A DNA stretch of 64,000 nt from Labrys miyagiensis. Lineage in GTDB: Bacteria > Pseudomonadota > Alphaproteobacteria > Rhizobiales > Labraceae. The notes beneath the pieces are model-generated. The model saw only the letters and a program-made list of their open reading frames with translations, was not told where the DNA came from and made no database searches. Where the stretch lies: the NCBI RefSeq assembly GCF_030160835.1, contig NZ_BSPC01000058.1, positions 149,681 through 213,680 of the forward strand, read 5' to 3'. Position numbers and translations under genes: made by a program. Position 1 is the stretch's first letter. The number at the start of each line of letters is the position of its first letter. Positions 18,442 through 27,585 of this stretch are shown here, in pieces.

Positions 18442-19315
18442 GCCGATCCACCATGGCATCGACGAAGAGCCGCACGCGAGTCGGAAGCTGGCGGTTCGAA
18501 GGAAAGAGTGCGCAAACGGGCGCAGGATCACTGCGCCACTCGGGCAGCACGTGTACAAGGCGGCGTGCGCGCAGATCCGGCTCCACATCCACCCAGGATT
18601 TGAAGATGAGGCCGCAGCCGGCGAGCGCCCAATCATGCGCGACCTCGCCATTGTCGCACCGCAGACGGGACGTGGCCTTTATCTGGGCCGCCTCCCCGCC
18701 AGGCCCCACCAGGCTCCATTGGATTCCAACGCCGCGGTACTGCAGACACTCATGACCCTCCAGGTCTGCCGGCGCCGTGGGGGCGCCTCGACGCATGAGA
18801 TAGTCCGGCGCCGCCACGACAATGCGATGGTTGTCGACCAGCTTCCGCATGACCAGGCCGGAGTCCTTTGGCGCGCCGATCCGAACGACAACATCCATTC
18901 CCTCGTCGATCAGCTCCACCAGCCGATCGGTCAGTGTGAGGTCGATGGAGACCTTCGGATGCGCGCCAACCAGATCCCGGCAGACCGGGCTGACATGGGC
19001 GCGGCCAAGCGCCACCGGTGCACTCACACGCAACACGCCTTGCGGCTCGACGCTCCCATTCGTCAGCGCCGCCTCCGCTTCGTCGACCTCGGCTAGGATG
19101 CGCTGGGCTCTGTCGTAGAGAGTCTGCCCTTCTTCCGTCAGCGCGAGGTGACGGGTGCTGCGGGCAAGAAGGCGCATCCCTGTCCGGCGTTCAAGCATTG
19201 CTAGCCGCTTGCTGACGACACTGAGTGCAAGGCTCATCTCCCGGCCGGCAGCGGACAGGCTCCCCGCCCCGACGATACGGACGAATGTGCGCAGTTCGCT
19301 GATATCGTCGAGCAT
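18401..19315 (-). CDS. LysR-family transcriptional regulator
   Basis: A 304-residue regulator. The ATG at 19315 (MLDDISELRTF) has GAGAGGTGGCC upstream; the longer frame has a non-family leader. The N-terminal winged helix-turn-helix runs through RIVGAGSLSAAGREMSLALS and ARSTRHLALTEEG, followed by a periplasmic-binding-fold effector domain. It is convergent with the SDR gene and divergent from the VOC gene, the usual arrangement for control of the divergent neighbour. Two GGATA palindromes lie in that shared promoter. Confidence 0.92.
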   Translation of the reverse strand: MLDDISELRTFVRIVGAGSLSAAGREMSLALSVVSKRLAMLERRTGMRLLARSTRHLALTEEGQTLYDRAQRILAEVDEAEAALTNGSVEPQGVLRVSAPVALGRAHVSPVCRDLVGAHPKVSIDLTLTDRLVELIDEGMDVVVRIGAPKDSGLVMRKLVDNHRIVVAAPDYLMRRGAPTAPADLEGHECLQYRGVGIQWSLVGPGGEAAQIKATSRLRCDNGEVAHDWALAGCGLIFKSWVDVEPDLRARRLVHVLPEWRSDPAPVCALFPSNRQLPTRVRLFVDAMVDRLSRFAGGRLEVGS

Positions 19316-19343
19316 GGCCACCTCTCGATACTTTCCCGTTGGT

Positions 19344-19377
19344 GGATAGTATATCCAATTATCGCAGGATAATATCC
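19344..19377. promoter_or_regulatory. Pair of GGATA/TATCC palindromes in the LysR-VOC promoter
   Basis: GGATA-N3-TATCC at 19344-19356 and GGATA-N-TATCC at 19367-19377 are centred about 22 bp apart, two helical turns. They lie between the divergent LysR and VOC genes. This is a good candidate LysR binding region. A GGATA half-site also occurs upstream of the old yellow enzyme gene (16374-16378). Confidence 0.5.
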
Positions 19378-19424
19378 AAAATCGAGAAGAGATATGTTGC
19401 GCGACATCACTGCGCGAGGGCATC

Positions 19425-19832
19425 ATGCTTGATCACGTCACACTGCGAACCCACGATCTTGAAGGCACACGTGCCTTCCTGGAAGTCGTACTGGATTTGA
19501 AGCCAGGCTATCGGCCGGCCTTCTCCTTTCCCGGCTATTGGCTCTATGCCGATGACGGGCCTGTTGTGCACTTGATTCCAGGTCATGGCGGGCCAGTCGA
19601 TCGAGCTGGCGAGACCATCGACCACGTGGGCTTTCGTCTTGCCGACCATGATGGAATGCGCCGCAAGCTGGACGGCCTCGGCCTCTCCTATTCGCGGATG
19701 GAGCTACCGGAACTCGGCGAGCGGCGCCTCTTCATCCAGACGCCCACGGGAATCCTTCTGGAACTGGTGTTTCGCGAAACGGAAGCCACCGCTGATTCTT
19801 CCCCGCATCAAGAGCAAGATCACGACGAATAG
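19425..19832 (+). CDS. VOC superfamily (glyoxalase/bleomycin resistance-type) protein
   Basis: A 135-residue small metal-binding-fold protein. The ATG at 19425 has GAGGG upstream. It contains the two beta-alpha-beta-beta-beta units: MLDHVTLRTHDLEGTRAFLE then HVGFRLADHDGMRRKL, with a late TPTGILLELVF in which Glu is a typical metal ligand. His3-His4 equivalents are also seen (DHV in each half). The specific reaction (lyase, dioxygenase or isomerase) cannot be assigned. It is divergent from, and probably controlled by, the LysR gene. Confidence 0.85.
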   Translation: MLDHVTLRTHDLEGTRAFLEVVLDLKPGYRPAFSFPGYWLYADDGPVVHLIPGHGGPVDRAGETIDHVGFRLADHDGMRRKLDGLGLSYSRMELPELGERRLFIQTPTGILLELVFRETEATADSSPHQEQDHDE

Positions 19833-19944
19833 ACTTTCAGACTTCCGGATTTTCACCGCGGCGGCGCTCCTGCCGCCGGGCCGACCGCGGGGGGACGCCG
19901 ACGTCACCAAGCCTCCAGGTTTCGTTCGCGCAACCAAGCGCTTC

Positions 19945-20883
19945 TCAATGCGACCGGGCCGAGTACGAGAGGGCCTCCTCATCGACATTGGCGCGCTGTT
20001 CGGCGCTCTGAGGCCATGATGCCGAGGCATTGGACTGAGTGTGTCTGCGCGCGAAGGTGCTGGGGGTCATGCCGGCATAGCTCGTGAACGCGACGGTAAA
20101 TGCGCCAATACTGTTGAACCCGACAGCGTAGGCGGTCTGCGTCACGCTGGAATTCTTTTGACTGAGCAATTTCAGCGCCTTGCTCATCCGAACCTCGATG
20201 ATGAACTCGCGCCAGTTGATGCCAAGCTCATCTCTAAATCGGCGCCGCAGGGTGCGTTCCGACATGCCGACCGCAGCGGCCGTATCGGCTATGGATGCCG
20301 TCTCGATGTGGTCGCGTGCAAAGGCGATCGCGCGTTCCATGTCGGGCGCGTTGCCAAAGGGCGTCCACATCTTGCGTTTGGTGTCGAACCAGACGGCGAA
20401 AAGCTGCCCCATCGTTCGGAAGTAATCATTGGCGAGAGCATCGGCTGGATCGCGGTCCGGCCCCCATCGGCGCGCAAACGATATCATTTCGACCGCAAGC
20501 GCGGGCATCGCAACGGCCCAGCAGCCGACATGGTGCCAGGCGGCTTCACCACACGTGAACTTCACCAAGGTGATATCCACTGGCCCGGTCGCGGCCAGCC
20601 GGTAGGATCGTTCCGGCGGGATATACACCATGTGTCCGCTCGGAAGCGTCCATCGTCCCGCATGGCCGAACAGCATCACTTCGCCATGATGGATGCAGAC
20701 CAGCATGCCGCCCGCCTCCCGCTCGGAGCTGGCATCGAATGATGGCATATGCAGTTCAACCGCATGGGTCGGGCGAGACTGGCTGACGGCGAAGCGTTCG
20801 TCATACCGACCGAGGGTAAAGCGCACGAGGGTGCCGGCGTCACCGCTGAGCGGACAATCGATCGGTGTCTTGGTCCGGGTCAT
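19945..20883 (-). CDS. AraC-family transcriptional regulator
   Basis: A 312-residue regulator; the ATG at 20883 follows GGAGGCCAAAA. The N-terminal half is a cupin-like sensor region of the AraC-binding-domain type (LPSGHMVYIPPERSYRL). The C-terminal half holds two helix-turn-helices: ADTAAAVGMSERTLRRRF and VTQTAYAVGFNSIGAFTVAF. It is divergent from the 21-27 kb ABC/deacetylase/oxidase operon across about 150 bp, which makes it the probable substrate-sensing regulator of that operon. Confidence 0.92.
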   Translation of the reverse strand: MTRTKTPIDCPLSGDAGTLVRFTLGRYDERFAVSQSRPTHAVELHMPSFDASSEREAGGMLVCIHHGEVMLFGHAGRWTLPSGHMVYIPPERSYRLAATGPVDITLVKFTCGEAAWHHVGCWAVAMPALAVEMISFARRWGPDRDPADALANDYFRTMGQLFAVWFDTKRKMWTPFGNAPDMERAIAFARDHIETASIADTAAAVGMSERTLRRRFRDELGINWREFIIEVRMSKALKLLSQKNSSVTQTAYAVGFNSIGAFTVAFTSYAGMTPSTFARRHTQSNASASWPQSAEQRANVDEEALSYSARSH

Positions 20884-21035
20884 TTTTGGCCTCCATCAGC
20901 GCTTGCGCTATTTTGTCCGATTTTAAGAAATACGTGGCCTATTTCCGAATGACGGCCTTTCAATAGCGTGACAATGTCCCTTGCACAAGAGGTCGGCAGC
21001 CAAAGTGCTGACAAGTAAGCCTCGGCAGGAGGACC

Positions 21036-22577
21036 ATGTCTGGTATCGAGAACAATGCTGTTGGCCAGTATCGCCCTAAGACATCGCTGGCCACGACGCC
21101 CATTCTCGAAGTATCGGGCGTTGGCAAGCGATTTGGCGGTACGGTCGCTCTGCGTGACGTTTCCTTCACGGTTTCAGCGGGCGAAATCGTCGCCTTGCTT
21201 GGCGAGAATGGCGCCGGCAAGTCCACTCTCATCAAGATCATGGCTGGTGTCTTCCCTGCCGATGCCGGCTCCCTGCGCTTCAAGAATGCTCCTGTCTTGG
21301 CCGCGGCGAAGGCGGGCCGGATCGCTTTCATCCATCAGGATCTTGGCCTCATCCCATGGATGACGGTCGCAGAGAACATGATGCTCGGAACAGGCTATCC
21401 CCGACGCAACGGCTTGATTGATTGGGCCATGGGCCGAGCCAAGGCGCACAACGCGCTTTTGGAAATCGGCGGAGATATCGATCCGGACGACCGGATCGAG
21501 TCCCTGAGCCGGACAGACAAGTCGCTCGTTGCCATCGCGCGGGCGCTGAGCAGCAACGCAGAGCTTGTCGTGCTCGACGAGCCGACGGCGAGCCTGCCTC
21601 AGTCAGAGGTCGATCGCCTGCACGAGGTGCTGCGCCGGCTAAGGGATCGCGGCGTCGGCATGATCTACGTGTCCCATCGCCTCGACGAGGTCTATGCGCT
21701 CTGCGATCGCGTCGTGGTTCTGCGCGACGGCATGGTTGCCGCCAGCAGACGCGCGGCCGAGATGGGCGCGGAGGAGCTGGTCGAGGCGATCATAGGCCGG
21801 CCTCGCGAACAAGTCTTTGTCCGCCCCCCTGCTCCTCAAGACACTCGCGATCTCCTGAGCCTCGAGAGGCTGCAGACCGAAATGACGGGACCCGTCGACC
21901 TGACCCTGCGGCGTGGCGAGGTCGTCGGCCTCGTCGGCCTGCGTGGCGCGGGCCAGGATGAGATCGGCAAGGCGCTGTTCGGGGTCGACACCGCCTTCTC
22001 CGGCCGGATCACGCTTTGCAACGCGCCTTACCTGCCGAAGGACCCTTTCGATGCTATCTCCCAAGGCGTGCTCAAGGTGGCCGGCGACCGCAACGCCGAG
22101 TCTATCGCCCAAGGCATGACGATCCGGGAAAACATGTTCCTCAACCCGCAAGCCAGCGGGCGCGGCCTGCTCACATTGAGATCGGTCACCTCGGAGAGCC
22201 GGGAAGCCGAGACAATGGGCGCAACGGTGCGTCTGAGGCCCAATATGCCCTCGGCCGCCATCGAGACATTGTCGGGTGGCAACCAGCAGAAAGTCGTGAT
22301 GGCGCGTTGGATGCGTATCGGCGGTAAGGTGCTCATCCTTGAAGACCCAACCGCCGGCGTCGACGTCGGCGCCAAGGCCGAAATCTACCGGCTTCTGGCC
22401 GACGCCCTGAATACTGGCCTTGGCGTGCTGCTGATCTCGACCGACTTCGAAGAAGTCACCGCCATCTGCCATCGAGCCTACGTCTTCAGGGCCGGCAAGG
22501 TCGTGGCCGAGCTCTCCGGGACCGAGCTGTCGATCGCCGGCCTATTGAACGCCGCATCGCTTTCGTCGGCCGCCTGA
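21036..22577 (+). CDS. Sugar-type ABC importer ATPase (RbsA/MglA family)
   Basis: A 513-residue double ATPase for an Rbs-type importer. The ATG at 21036 has GGAGG upstream. Domain 1: Walker A GENGAGKSTL, signature region reading LSRTDKSLVAIA rather than LSGGQ, Walker B LVVLDEPTASL. Domain 2: degenerate Walker A GLRGAGQDE, signature LSGGNQQKVVMA, and LEDPTAGVD in place of LDEPT. Degeneracy of domain 2 Walker A is normal for the family. It starts the operon that continues with permease and binding protein. Confidence 0.92.
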   Translation: MSGIENNAVGQYRPKTSLATTPILEVSGVGKRFGGTVALRDVSFTVSAGEIVALLGENGAGKSTLIKIMAGVFPADAGSLRFKNAPVLAAAKAGRIAFIHQDLGLIPWMTVAENMMLGTGYPRRNGLIDWAMGRAKAHNALLEIGGDIDPDDRIESLSRTDKSLVAIARALSSNAELVVLDEPTASLPQSEVDRLHEVLRRLRDRGVGMIYVSHRLDEVYALCDRVVVLRDGMVAASRRAAEMGAEELVEAIIGRPREQVFVRPPAPQDTRDLLSLERLQTEMTGPVDLTLRRGEVVGLVGLRGAGQDEIGKALFGVDTAFSGRITLCNAPYLPKDPFDAISQGVLKVAGDRNAESIAQGMTIRENMFLNPQASGRGLLTLRSVTSESREAETMGATVRLRPNMPSAAIETLSGGNQQKVVMARWMRIGGKVLILEDPTAGVDVGAKAEIYRLLADALNTGLGVLLISTDFEEVTAICHRAYVFRAGKVVAELSGTELSIAGLLNAASLSSAA

Positions 22578-22646
22578 TCGCACCGGACAAGCAAAAATCT
22601 CACAACGAGCCACGGACGCTCATCGCCAGCCGGAGGGAGGAACCCA

Positions 22647-23669
22647 ATGGAATCCATCAGATCGACTGCCCTGGAGCCCACACCACGCGAACTGGCACCT
22701 CTGTCAGCAATGCAGCGCCTGACAAGGGTACTGCCAGTCTATGGGTTGCCGCTGCTGACCATCGCACTGATTGCACTGTTTTGCAGCCTGTTGCCCAACA
22801 CCTTCCCGACACTTCTCAATTTTCGCTCGATACTCGGTGACAAGTCGATCATCTGCGTGCTCGCCCTCGCCGCGATGGTGCCCATGATGGCGGGCCGGAT
22901 CGACCTGACAGTCGGCTATGGCATCGTGATGTGGCATGTGCTGGCGATCAGCCTGCAGACACAATTCGGCTGCAACTGGCTGGTCGCCGTCCTGGTGGTC
23001 CTGGCCCTCGGCGCGCTCATGGGCCTGATCAACGGTGTGCTGGTCGAGATTGCACAAATCGATTCCTTCATAGCAACGCTCGGGACCGGAACCGTCCTGT
23101 ATGCCCTCGCGCTCTGGCATACGGGTGGGCGGCAGGTCATCGGATCGTTGCCCTCCGGCTTCACCGACATCTATTCAACGAATGTTCTTGGACTGCCGAT
23201 TGCCGCCTTCTACGTGCTCGCAATCAGCCTGGTCCTCTGGGTCGTCGCGGACTACCTGCCGATAGGGCGCATGCTCTACGCCATCGGCGCCAACCAGCGG
23301 GCCGCGTCGTTGAACGGCATCCACACCCGCCGCTTCGTGATCGGCGCTTTTGTGACTTCGGGTCTGCTCGGTGCCTTCGCCGGTGTCGTGCTGGCAGCAA
23401 AGCTGCGGATCGGCCAGGCGAGCGTTGGGCTGGAATTCCTGCTCCCCGCACTGGTTGGCGCCTTTCTCGGCTCGACGACCATAAAGCCGGGCCGGGTCAA
23501 CGTCTGGGGCACCGTCATCGGCGTCGGCATCCTCGCTGTCGGTATAGCCGGCATCCAGCAATTCGGGGGCGCCTTTTATATCGAGCCCCTGTTCAACGGG
23601 ACGACCCTGCTCGTCGCGATCGGCATTGCTGGATACTCGCAGCGCCGCCGCTCCACCGGACGAGCATGA
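22647..23669 (+). CDS. Sugar-type ABC permease (RbsC family)
   Basis: A 340-residue inner-membrane permease with about eight to ten helices. The ATG at 22647 has GGAGGGAGGAA upstream. Typical RbsC marks are ALAAMVPMMAGRIDLTVG (the usual LTGGIDLSVG region), FIATLGTGTVLYALA and GANQRAASLNGIHTRRFVIG. It lies between its ATPase and binding-protein genes. Confidence 0.92.
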   Translation: MESIRSTALEPTPRELAPLSAMQRLTRVLPVYGLPLLTIALIALFCSLLPNTFPTLLNFRSILGDKSIICVLALAAMVPMMAGRIDLTVGYGIVMWHVLAISLQTQFGCNWLVAVLVVLALGALMGLINGVLVEIAQIDSFIATLGTGTVLYALALWHTGGRQVIGSLPSGFTDIYSTNVLGLPIAAFYVLAISLVLWVVADYLPIGRMLYAIGANQRAASLNGIHTRRFVIGAFVTSGLLGAFAGVVLAAKLRIGQASVGLEFLLPALVGAFLGSTTIKPGRVNVWGTVIGVGILAVGIAGIQQFGGAFYIEPLFNGTTLLVAIGIAGYSQRRRSTGRA

Positions 23670-23733
23670 CGCTGATCCAACGCCGGCAACTCCCTGTCTG
23701 AACAAATTGAAATCAAAAAAGGAGGAAAGTCCT

Positions 23734-24852
23734 ATGAAATTCAATTGCCTGAAGCAGCGCATTCTCGTTCTGGGTCTCGCTGCCACCATGCTCACGCCGA
23801 TCGCCGCATTCGCTCAAGATGCGGGCATTTCGGCCACCCGGGATTACATCGCCAATATTACCAAGCCCAATGCGCCATGGACTGGGCCAACGTCCGGGGC
23901 CCCCGCTCAGAAAGACAAGACCATTGTCTATGTTTCGGCCGACGAGCGTAACGGCGGCGCCCTGGGCGTCGGCGCAGGTGTCGAGGAAGCAGGCAAGGCC
24001 ATCGGCTGGACCGTCCGCGTCCTGGACGGACAGGGAACGGTGTCGGGCCGCTCCTCCGCCCTGCAGCAGGCAATGGCGCTGAAGCCGGACGGCATCGTGC
24101 TCGGGACGGTCGACGCCAAGGAACAGGCCGAGCTTATCAGCCAGGCGGCCGCCGCCGGGATAAAGGTCGTGGGCTGGCATTCGGCGACCAAACCGGGGCC
24201 GTCCGACGAATACAAGCTCTTCACCAACATTGCCACGGATCCTCTGGATGTCGCGAAGGCCGCAGCCTCCTACGCGGTCGCCGATTCCAACGGCAAGGCA
24301 GGCGTCGTCATCTTCACCGACTCCACCTATGCGATTGCCGTCGCCAAGTCCGATGCGATGGCGGAGGTCATCAAGGCCTGCCTCGGCTGCAAGGTCCTCG
24401 ATGTCGAGGACACGCCCCTGGCCGAGGCAAGCACCCGCATGCCTCAGCTCACGACGTCATTGCTGCAGCGTTTCGGCGCCGAATGGACCTACTCCCTCAG
24501 CATCAACGACCTGACCTTCGACTTCATGTCCGCGTCGCTGTCATCAGCCGGTATCCTCCAGGATGGCCAACCCCGCAACATTTCCGCCGGGGACGGGAGC
24601 GAAGCGGCGTTCCAGCGCATACGCGACAATTTCTATCAGTCCGGAACCGTCGCCGAGCCGCTTAGCCTTCATGGCTGGCAGGCGGTCGACGAACTCAACC
24701 GCGCCTTTGCCGGCGCTCCACCTTCGGGCTTCGTCGCGCCGGTGCATCTCGTGACTTCGAAGAACATCGGCTCCGATGGCGGCCCGAAGAATGCCTACGA
24801 CCCCGATGACGGCTACCGCGACGCCTACACCAAGATCTGGAACGGCAAGTAA
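23734..24852 (+). CDS. Sugar-type ABC substrate-binding protein (RbsB/periplasmic-binding group)
   Basis: A 372-residue exported binding protein. The ATG at 23734 follows the very strong site AAAAGGAGGAAAG; the longer frame is a shadow over the permease end. A Sec signal (ILVLGLAATMLTPIAAFA) is cleaved near AFAQD. Type-1 periplasmic-binding-fold features include KTIVYVSADERNGG and KPDGIVLGTVDAKEQ. The ligand is unknown, but the downstream deacetylase and oxidase suggest something other than a simple pentose. Confidence 0.9.
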   Translation: MKFNCLKQRILVLGLAATMLTPIAAFAQDAGISATRDYIANITKPNAPWTGPTSGAPAQKDKTIVYVSADERNGGALGVGAGVEEAGKAIGWTVRVLDGQGTVSGRSSALQQAMALKPDGIVLGTVDAKEQAELISQAAAAGIKVVGWHSATKPGPSDEYKLFTNIATDPLDVAKAAASYAVADSNGKAGVVIFTDSTYAIAVAKSDAMAEVIKACLGCKVLDVEDTPLAEASTRMPQLTTSLLQRFGAEWTYSLSINDLTFDFMSASLSSAGILQDGQPRNISAGDGSEAAFQRIRDNFYQSGTVAEPLSLHGWQAVDELNRAFAGAPPSGFVAPVHLVTSKNIGSDGGPKNAYDPDDGYRDAYTKIWNGK

Positions 24853-24919
24853 CTGGCGACGAAGGCCCCGATGGGGACTTCGCGACCTACGTCCTGGCGC
24901 AAAAACGGAGATTTCGAAG

Positions 24920-25837
24920 ATGAGCAAGAGCTATTGGCCTGATGGCAGCCGCCTGGTCATTTCCATTTCCATGCAGATGGAAGCGGGCGGGGAGGCCCCC
25001 TACGGCCCGGGCGGGCCGTTCTCCGGCTTCATCGACATGGATCCGGCCTATCCCGATTTTCCGACCAAGTCCTGGTATAAATACGGCTATCGCGAGGGTA
25101 TCCAGCGCATGCTGGATCTATGGGACCGCTTCGGCGTCAAGGTCACTTCCCACATGGTCGGCTCCGCGGTCGATCGCGCGCCGGAGGTCGCCAAGGAGAT
25201 TGTCGACCGCGGCCATGAGGCCGCCGCTCACGGCCGTGACTGGGTTCAGCAGTATGATCTCGACTACGACGCCGAGAAGAAATTCATCCAGGACAACATC
25301 GACAGCGTCAAGCGCGCAACCGGTCAGGTTCCGATCGGATACAATGGCGCGGCGATGCGCGGTACCATCAATACGCTCAAGATTCTCCAGGACCTGGGCT
25401 TCAAATATTTCATCGATGACGTCAGCAGGGACGAGCCCTTCCTGATCAAAGTTCGTGACAAGGACATGGCGATCATCCCCTATACCTTGAACCTCAACGA
25501 CATCATCCAATTCGAATCCTACAAGTTTTCGAGCCTCGAGTTCGAGCAGCAGCTCAAGGACGAGTTCGACCAGCTCTACGAGGAGGCGGCTGCCCGCCGC
25601 CGCATGATGGCGATCTCGACGCATGACCGCATCCAGGGCCGCCCCTATCGCGTGCGCTCGCTCGGCCGCTTCCTCGAATATGCCAGCCGGCACAAGGGCG
25701 TGACCTTCATGCGCAAGGATCAGATCGCAGACATCATCTACTCCGACAGCGATCCCCTCCGCGACATCAACGAGCACGATGCATGGGCCGATTGGGAACG
25801 CAAACATGGCAAGCAGAAGATCGTGCCGGTCGCCTGA
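24920..25837 (+). CDS. Polysaccharide deacetylase / PuuE-like CE4 hydrolase
   Basis: A 305-residue cytoplasmic hydrolase of the carbohydrate-esterase-4 fold; no signal peptide. The ATG at 24920 (MSKSYWPDG) is chosen because the frame upstream is an out-of-family extension into the intergenic gap. Marks include ISMQMEAGGEAPYG, the AGGE region seen in allantoinase-PuuE-type members, DRGHEAAAHGRDW, and ISTHDRIQGRPYRV. The family includes allantoinases, peptidoglycan and chitin deacetylases, and small-amide hydrolases. Being cytoplasmic and beside an importer, it probably hydrolyses an imported amide or N-acyl compound. Confidence 0.85.
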   Translation: MSKSYWPDGSRLVISISMQMEAGGEAPYGPGGPFSGFIDMDPAYPDFPTKSWYKYGYREGIQRMLDLWDRFGVKVTSHMVGSAVDRAPEVAKEIVDRGHEAAAHGRDWVQQYDLDYDAEKKFIQDNIDSVKRATGQVPIGYNGAAMRGTINTLKILQDLGFKYFIDDVSRDEPFLIKVRDKDMAIIPYTLNLNDIIQFESYKFSSLEFEQQLKDEFDQLYEEAAARRRMMAISTHDRIQGRPYRVRSLGRFLEYASRHKGVTFMRKDQIADIIYSDSDPLRDINEHDAWADWERKHGKQKIVPVA

Positions 25838-25890
25838 CCGAGGGAACCGGCCGGCGGCGGTTGCATCCCGCCAAGTCGAGAGTTCGCTTC

Positions 25891-27108
25891 ATGAATTATG
25901 ACCTTGCGATTATAGGCGGCGGCATTGTCGGATTGGCTACAGCCCGGGAGGTGACTGAACGCTTTCCTAGCCTTTCTATCACGGTCATCGAGAAGGAAGC
26001 GGACCTTGCCCTGCACCAGACCGGCCGGAATAGCGGCGTGATCCATGCAGGGGTCTACTATCAGCCCGGGAGTCTCAAGGCCCGTTTCTGCAAGGAGGGC
26101 GTCGAGGCGACGATCCGATTCTGCAAGGATCACGCCCTGCCCTTCGACCAATGCGGCAAGCTGCTTGTCGCGACCGAGGGGCCAGAGCTCGACCGCATGG
26201 CTGCGCTGCAGGAGCGTTGCCTCGCCAACGGCCTTCCCGTCGAGCGTCTCGATGCAGCCGAGCTCGTTCGGCGCGAGCCACATATACGCGGCGTAGGAGC
26301 GTTGTTCGTGCCGACGACAGGCATCGTCGACTATGGTCTTGTGGCCCGCACGATGGGGCAGCTTGTGATCGAGCGCGGCGGCGAGATCTTGACCGGAACC
26401 TGTGTCGATACCATACGCGAGGAGCCGGCCGGCGTTACGATCGGCGCCGGCGGACGAACGATAAAGGCCCGCCATCTCATCGTCTGCGCCGGCGTCATGG
26501 CAGATCGTATGGCCAGGCTGTGCGGCCTCGATCTCGATTTCCAGATCGTGCCGTTCCGGGGTGAATATTATCGCCTGGGCGCCGGCAAGAATGACATTAT
26601 CAGCCACCTGATCTATCCGATTCCGGACCCGGCACTACCCTTTCTTGGCGTGCACCTCACGCGGATGATCGGCGGATATGTGACGGTAGGGCCGAACGCC
26701 GTGCTGGCCTTCGCCCGCGAGGGCTACCGCTTCACCGACATCAGCCCGAAGGACCTTTCGGAGATGATCGCCTATCCGGGGTTTCGGCGGGTGATCCGCG
26801 CCAATCTGCGGTCCGGACTTTCGGAAATGTGGAATTCGCTGAGCAAACGCCGCTACCTGGCTCTCTGCCGGCGATACTGTCCAGAACTGACGCTGGATGA
26901 CCTTGAGCCCCACCGATCCGGCATCCGAGCCCAGGCCGTGCTGGCGGACGGCACGCTCGTGCATGATTTCCTCATTCGCGAGACAGCACGCAGTATTCAT
27001 GTCTGCAACGCTCCCTCGCCCGCCGCCACCTCGGCCATTCCGATCGCGAGGGAGTTGGCCCAGCGCGCCGCAGCGCGCTTTGGCTGGCGGCAGAGTCTGG
27101 CGAGCTGA
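25891..27108 (+). CDS. lhgO: L-2-hydroxyglutarate oxidase-like FAD oxidoreductase
   Basis: A 405-residue FAD-dependent oxidase of the DAO/LhgO family. The ATG at 25891 (MNYDLAIIGGGIVG) starts directly at the dinucleotide-binding fold. Marks include LALHQTGRNSGVIHAGVYY, VPFRGEYYRL and the late HRSGIRAQAVLADGTLVHDF, all typical of LhgO. The family oxidises L-2-hydroxyglutarate to 2-oxoglutarate. Here it follows a deacetylase in a transport operon, so the true substrate may be another 2-hydroxy acid. No start-adjacent site better than GAGAG is seen. Confidence 0.88.
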   Translation: MNYDLAIIGGGIVGLATAREVTERFPSLSITVIEKEADLALHQTGRNSGVIHAGVYYQPGSLKARFCKEGVEATIRFCKDHALPFDQCGKLLVATEGPELDRMAALQERCLANGLPVERLDAAELVRREPHIRGVGALFVPTTGIVDYGLVARTMGQLVIERGGEILTGTCVDTIREEPAGVTIGAGGRTIKARHLIVCAGVMADRMARLCGLDLDFQIVPFRGEYYRLGAGKNDIISHLIYPIPDPALPFLGVHLTRMIGGYVTVGPNAVLAFAREGYRFTDISPKDLSEMIAYPGFRRVIRANLRSGLSEMWNSLSKRRYLALCRRYCPELTLDDLEPHRSGIRAQAVLADGTLVHDFLIRETARSIHVCNAPSPAATSAIPIARELAQRAAARFGWRQSLAS

Positions 27109-27128
27109 ACCAGGACGGAGACAGCCCA

Positions 27129-27461
27129 ATGCTGTTTGATCTCAGAACCTACCGGGTCCGACCAGGCACGCTCACGGCGCAGCTCGAGATCTATGCCAGA
27201 GAGGGCTATGCGGTGCAGTGCCGGTACCTCGGCGCCCCGATCTTTTACGGTACGGTCGAGACCGGCGACGTCAACGCCTATGTGCATCTCTGGCACTTCG
27301 AGGATGCCGCGGACCGGGAGCGCAAGCGAATGGCCCTCTACAGCGACCAGGCCTGGCTTCAATATCGACAGCGGAGTGCCGAAGCCGCGTATCAGATTGA
27401 GCAGACGAACACACTTTTGAGGCCCGCGCCGTTCTGGCGGCCGGGGCCCTCTGCAGGCTAG
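27129..27461 (+). CDS. NIPSNAP-family protein
   Basis: A 110-residue protein, 20 bp after the oxidase stop. It opens with MLFDLRTYRVRPGTL and has YVHLWHFEDAADRERKRMAL, the dimeric ferredoxin-like fold of NIPSNAP proteins. In bacteria these small proteins are often found in catabolic operons without an assigned reaction. It is the last gene of the operon beginning at 21036. Confidence 0.88.
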   Translation: MLFDLRTYRVRPGTLTAQLEIYAREGYAVQCRYLGAPIFYGTVETGDVNAYVHLWHFEDAADRERKRMALYSDQAWLQYRQRSAEAAYQIEQTNTLLRPAPFWRPGPSAG

Positions 27462-27585
27462 GCGTCCGTTTTGCAGCTCAGTCTCAATATGCTAGTGAAT
27501 TAGTCAAAGTCTGCCTTGAACCCGAAGATAAAAAGTTTCGACTGGCGCCGGAACTGCCAGTCGGTCAATTGGAGAGTTGGCCGGC

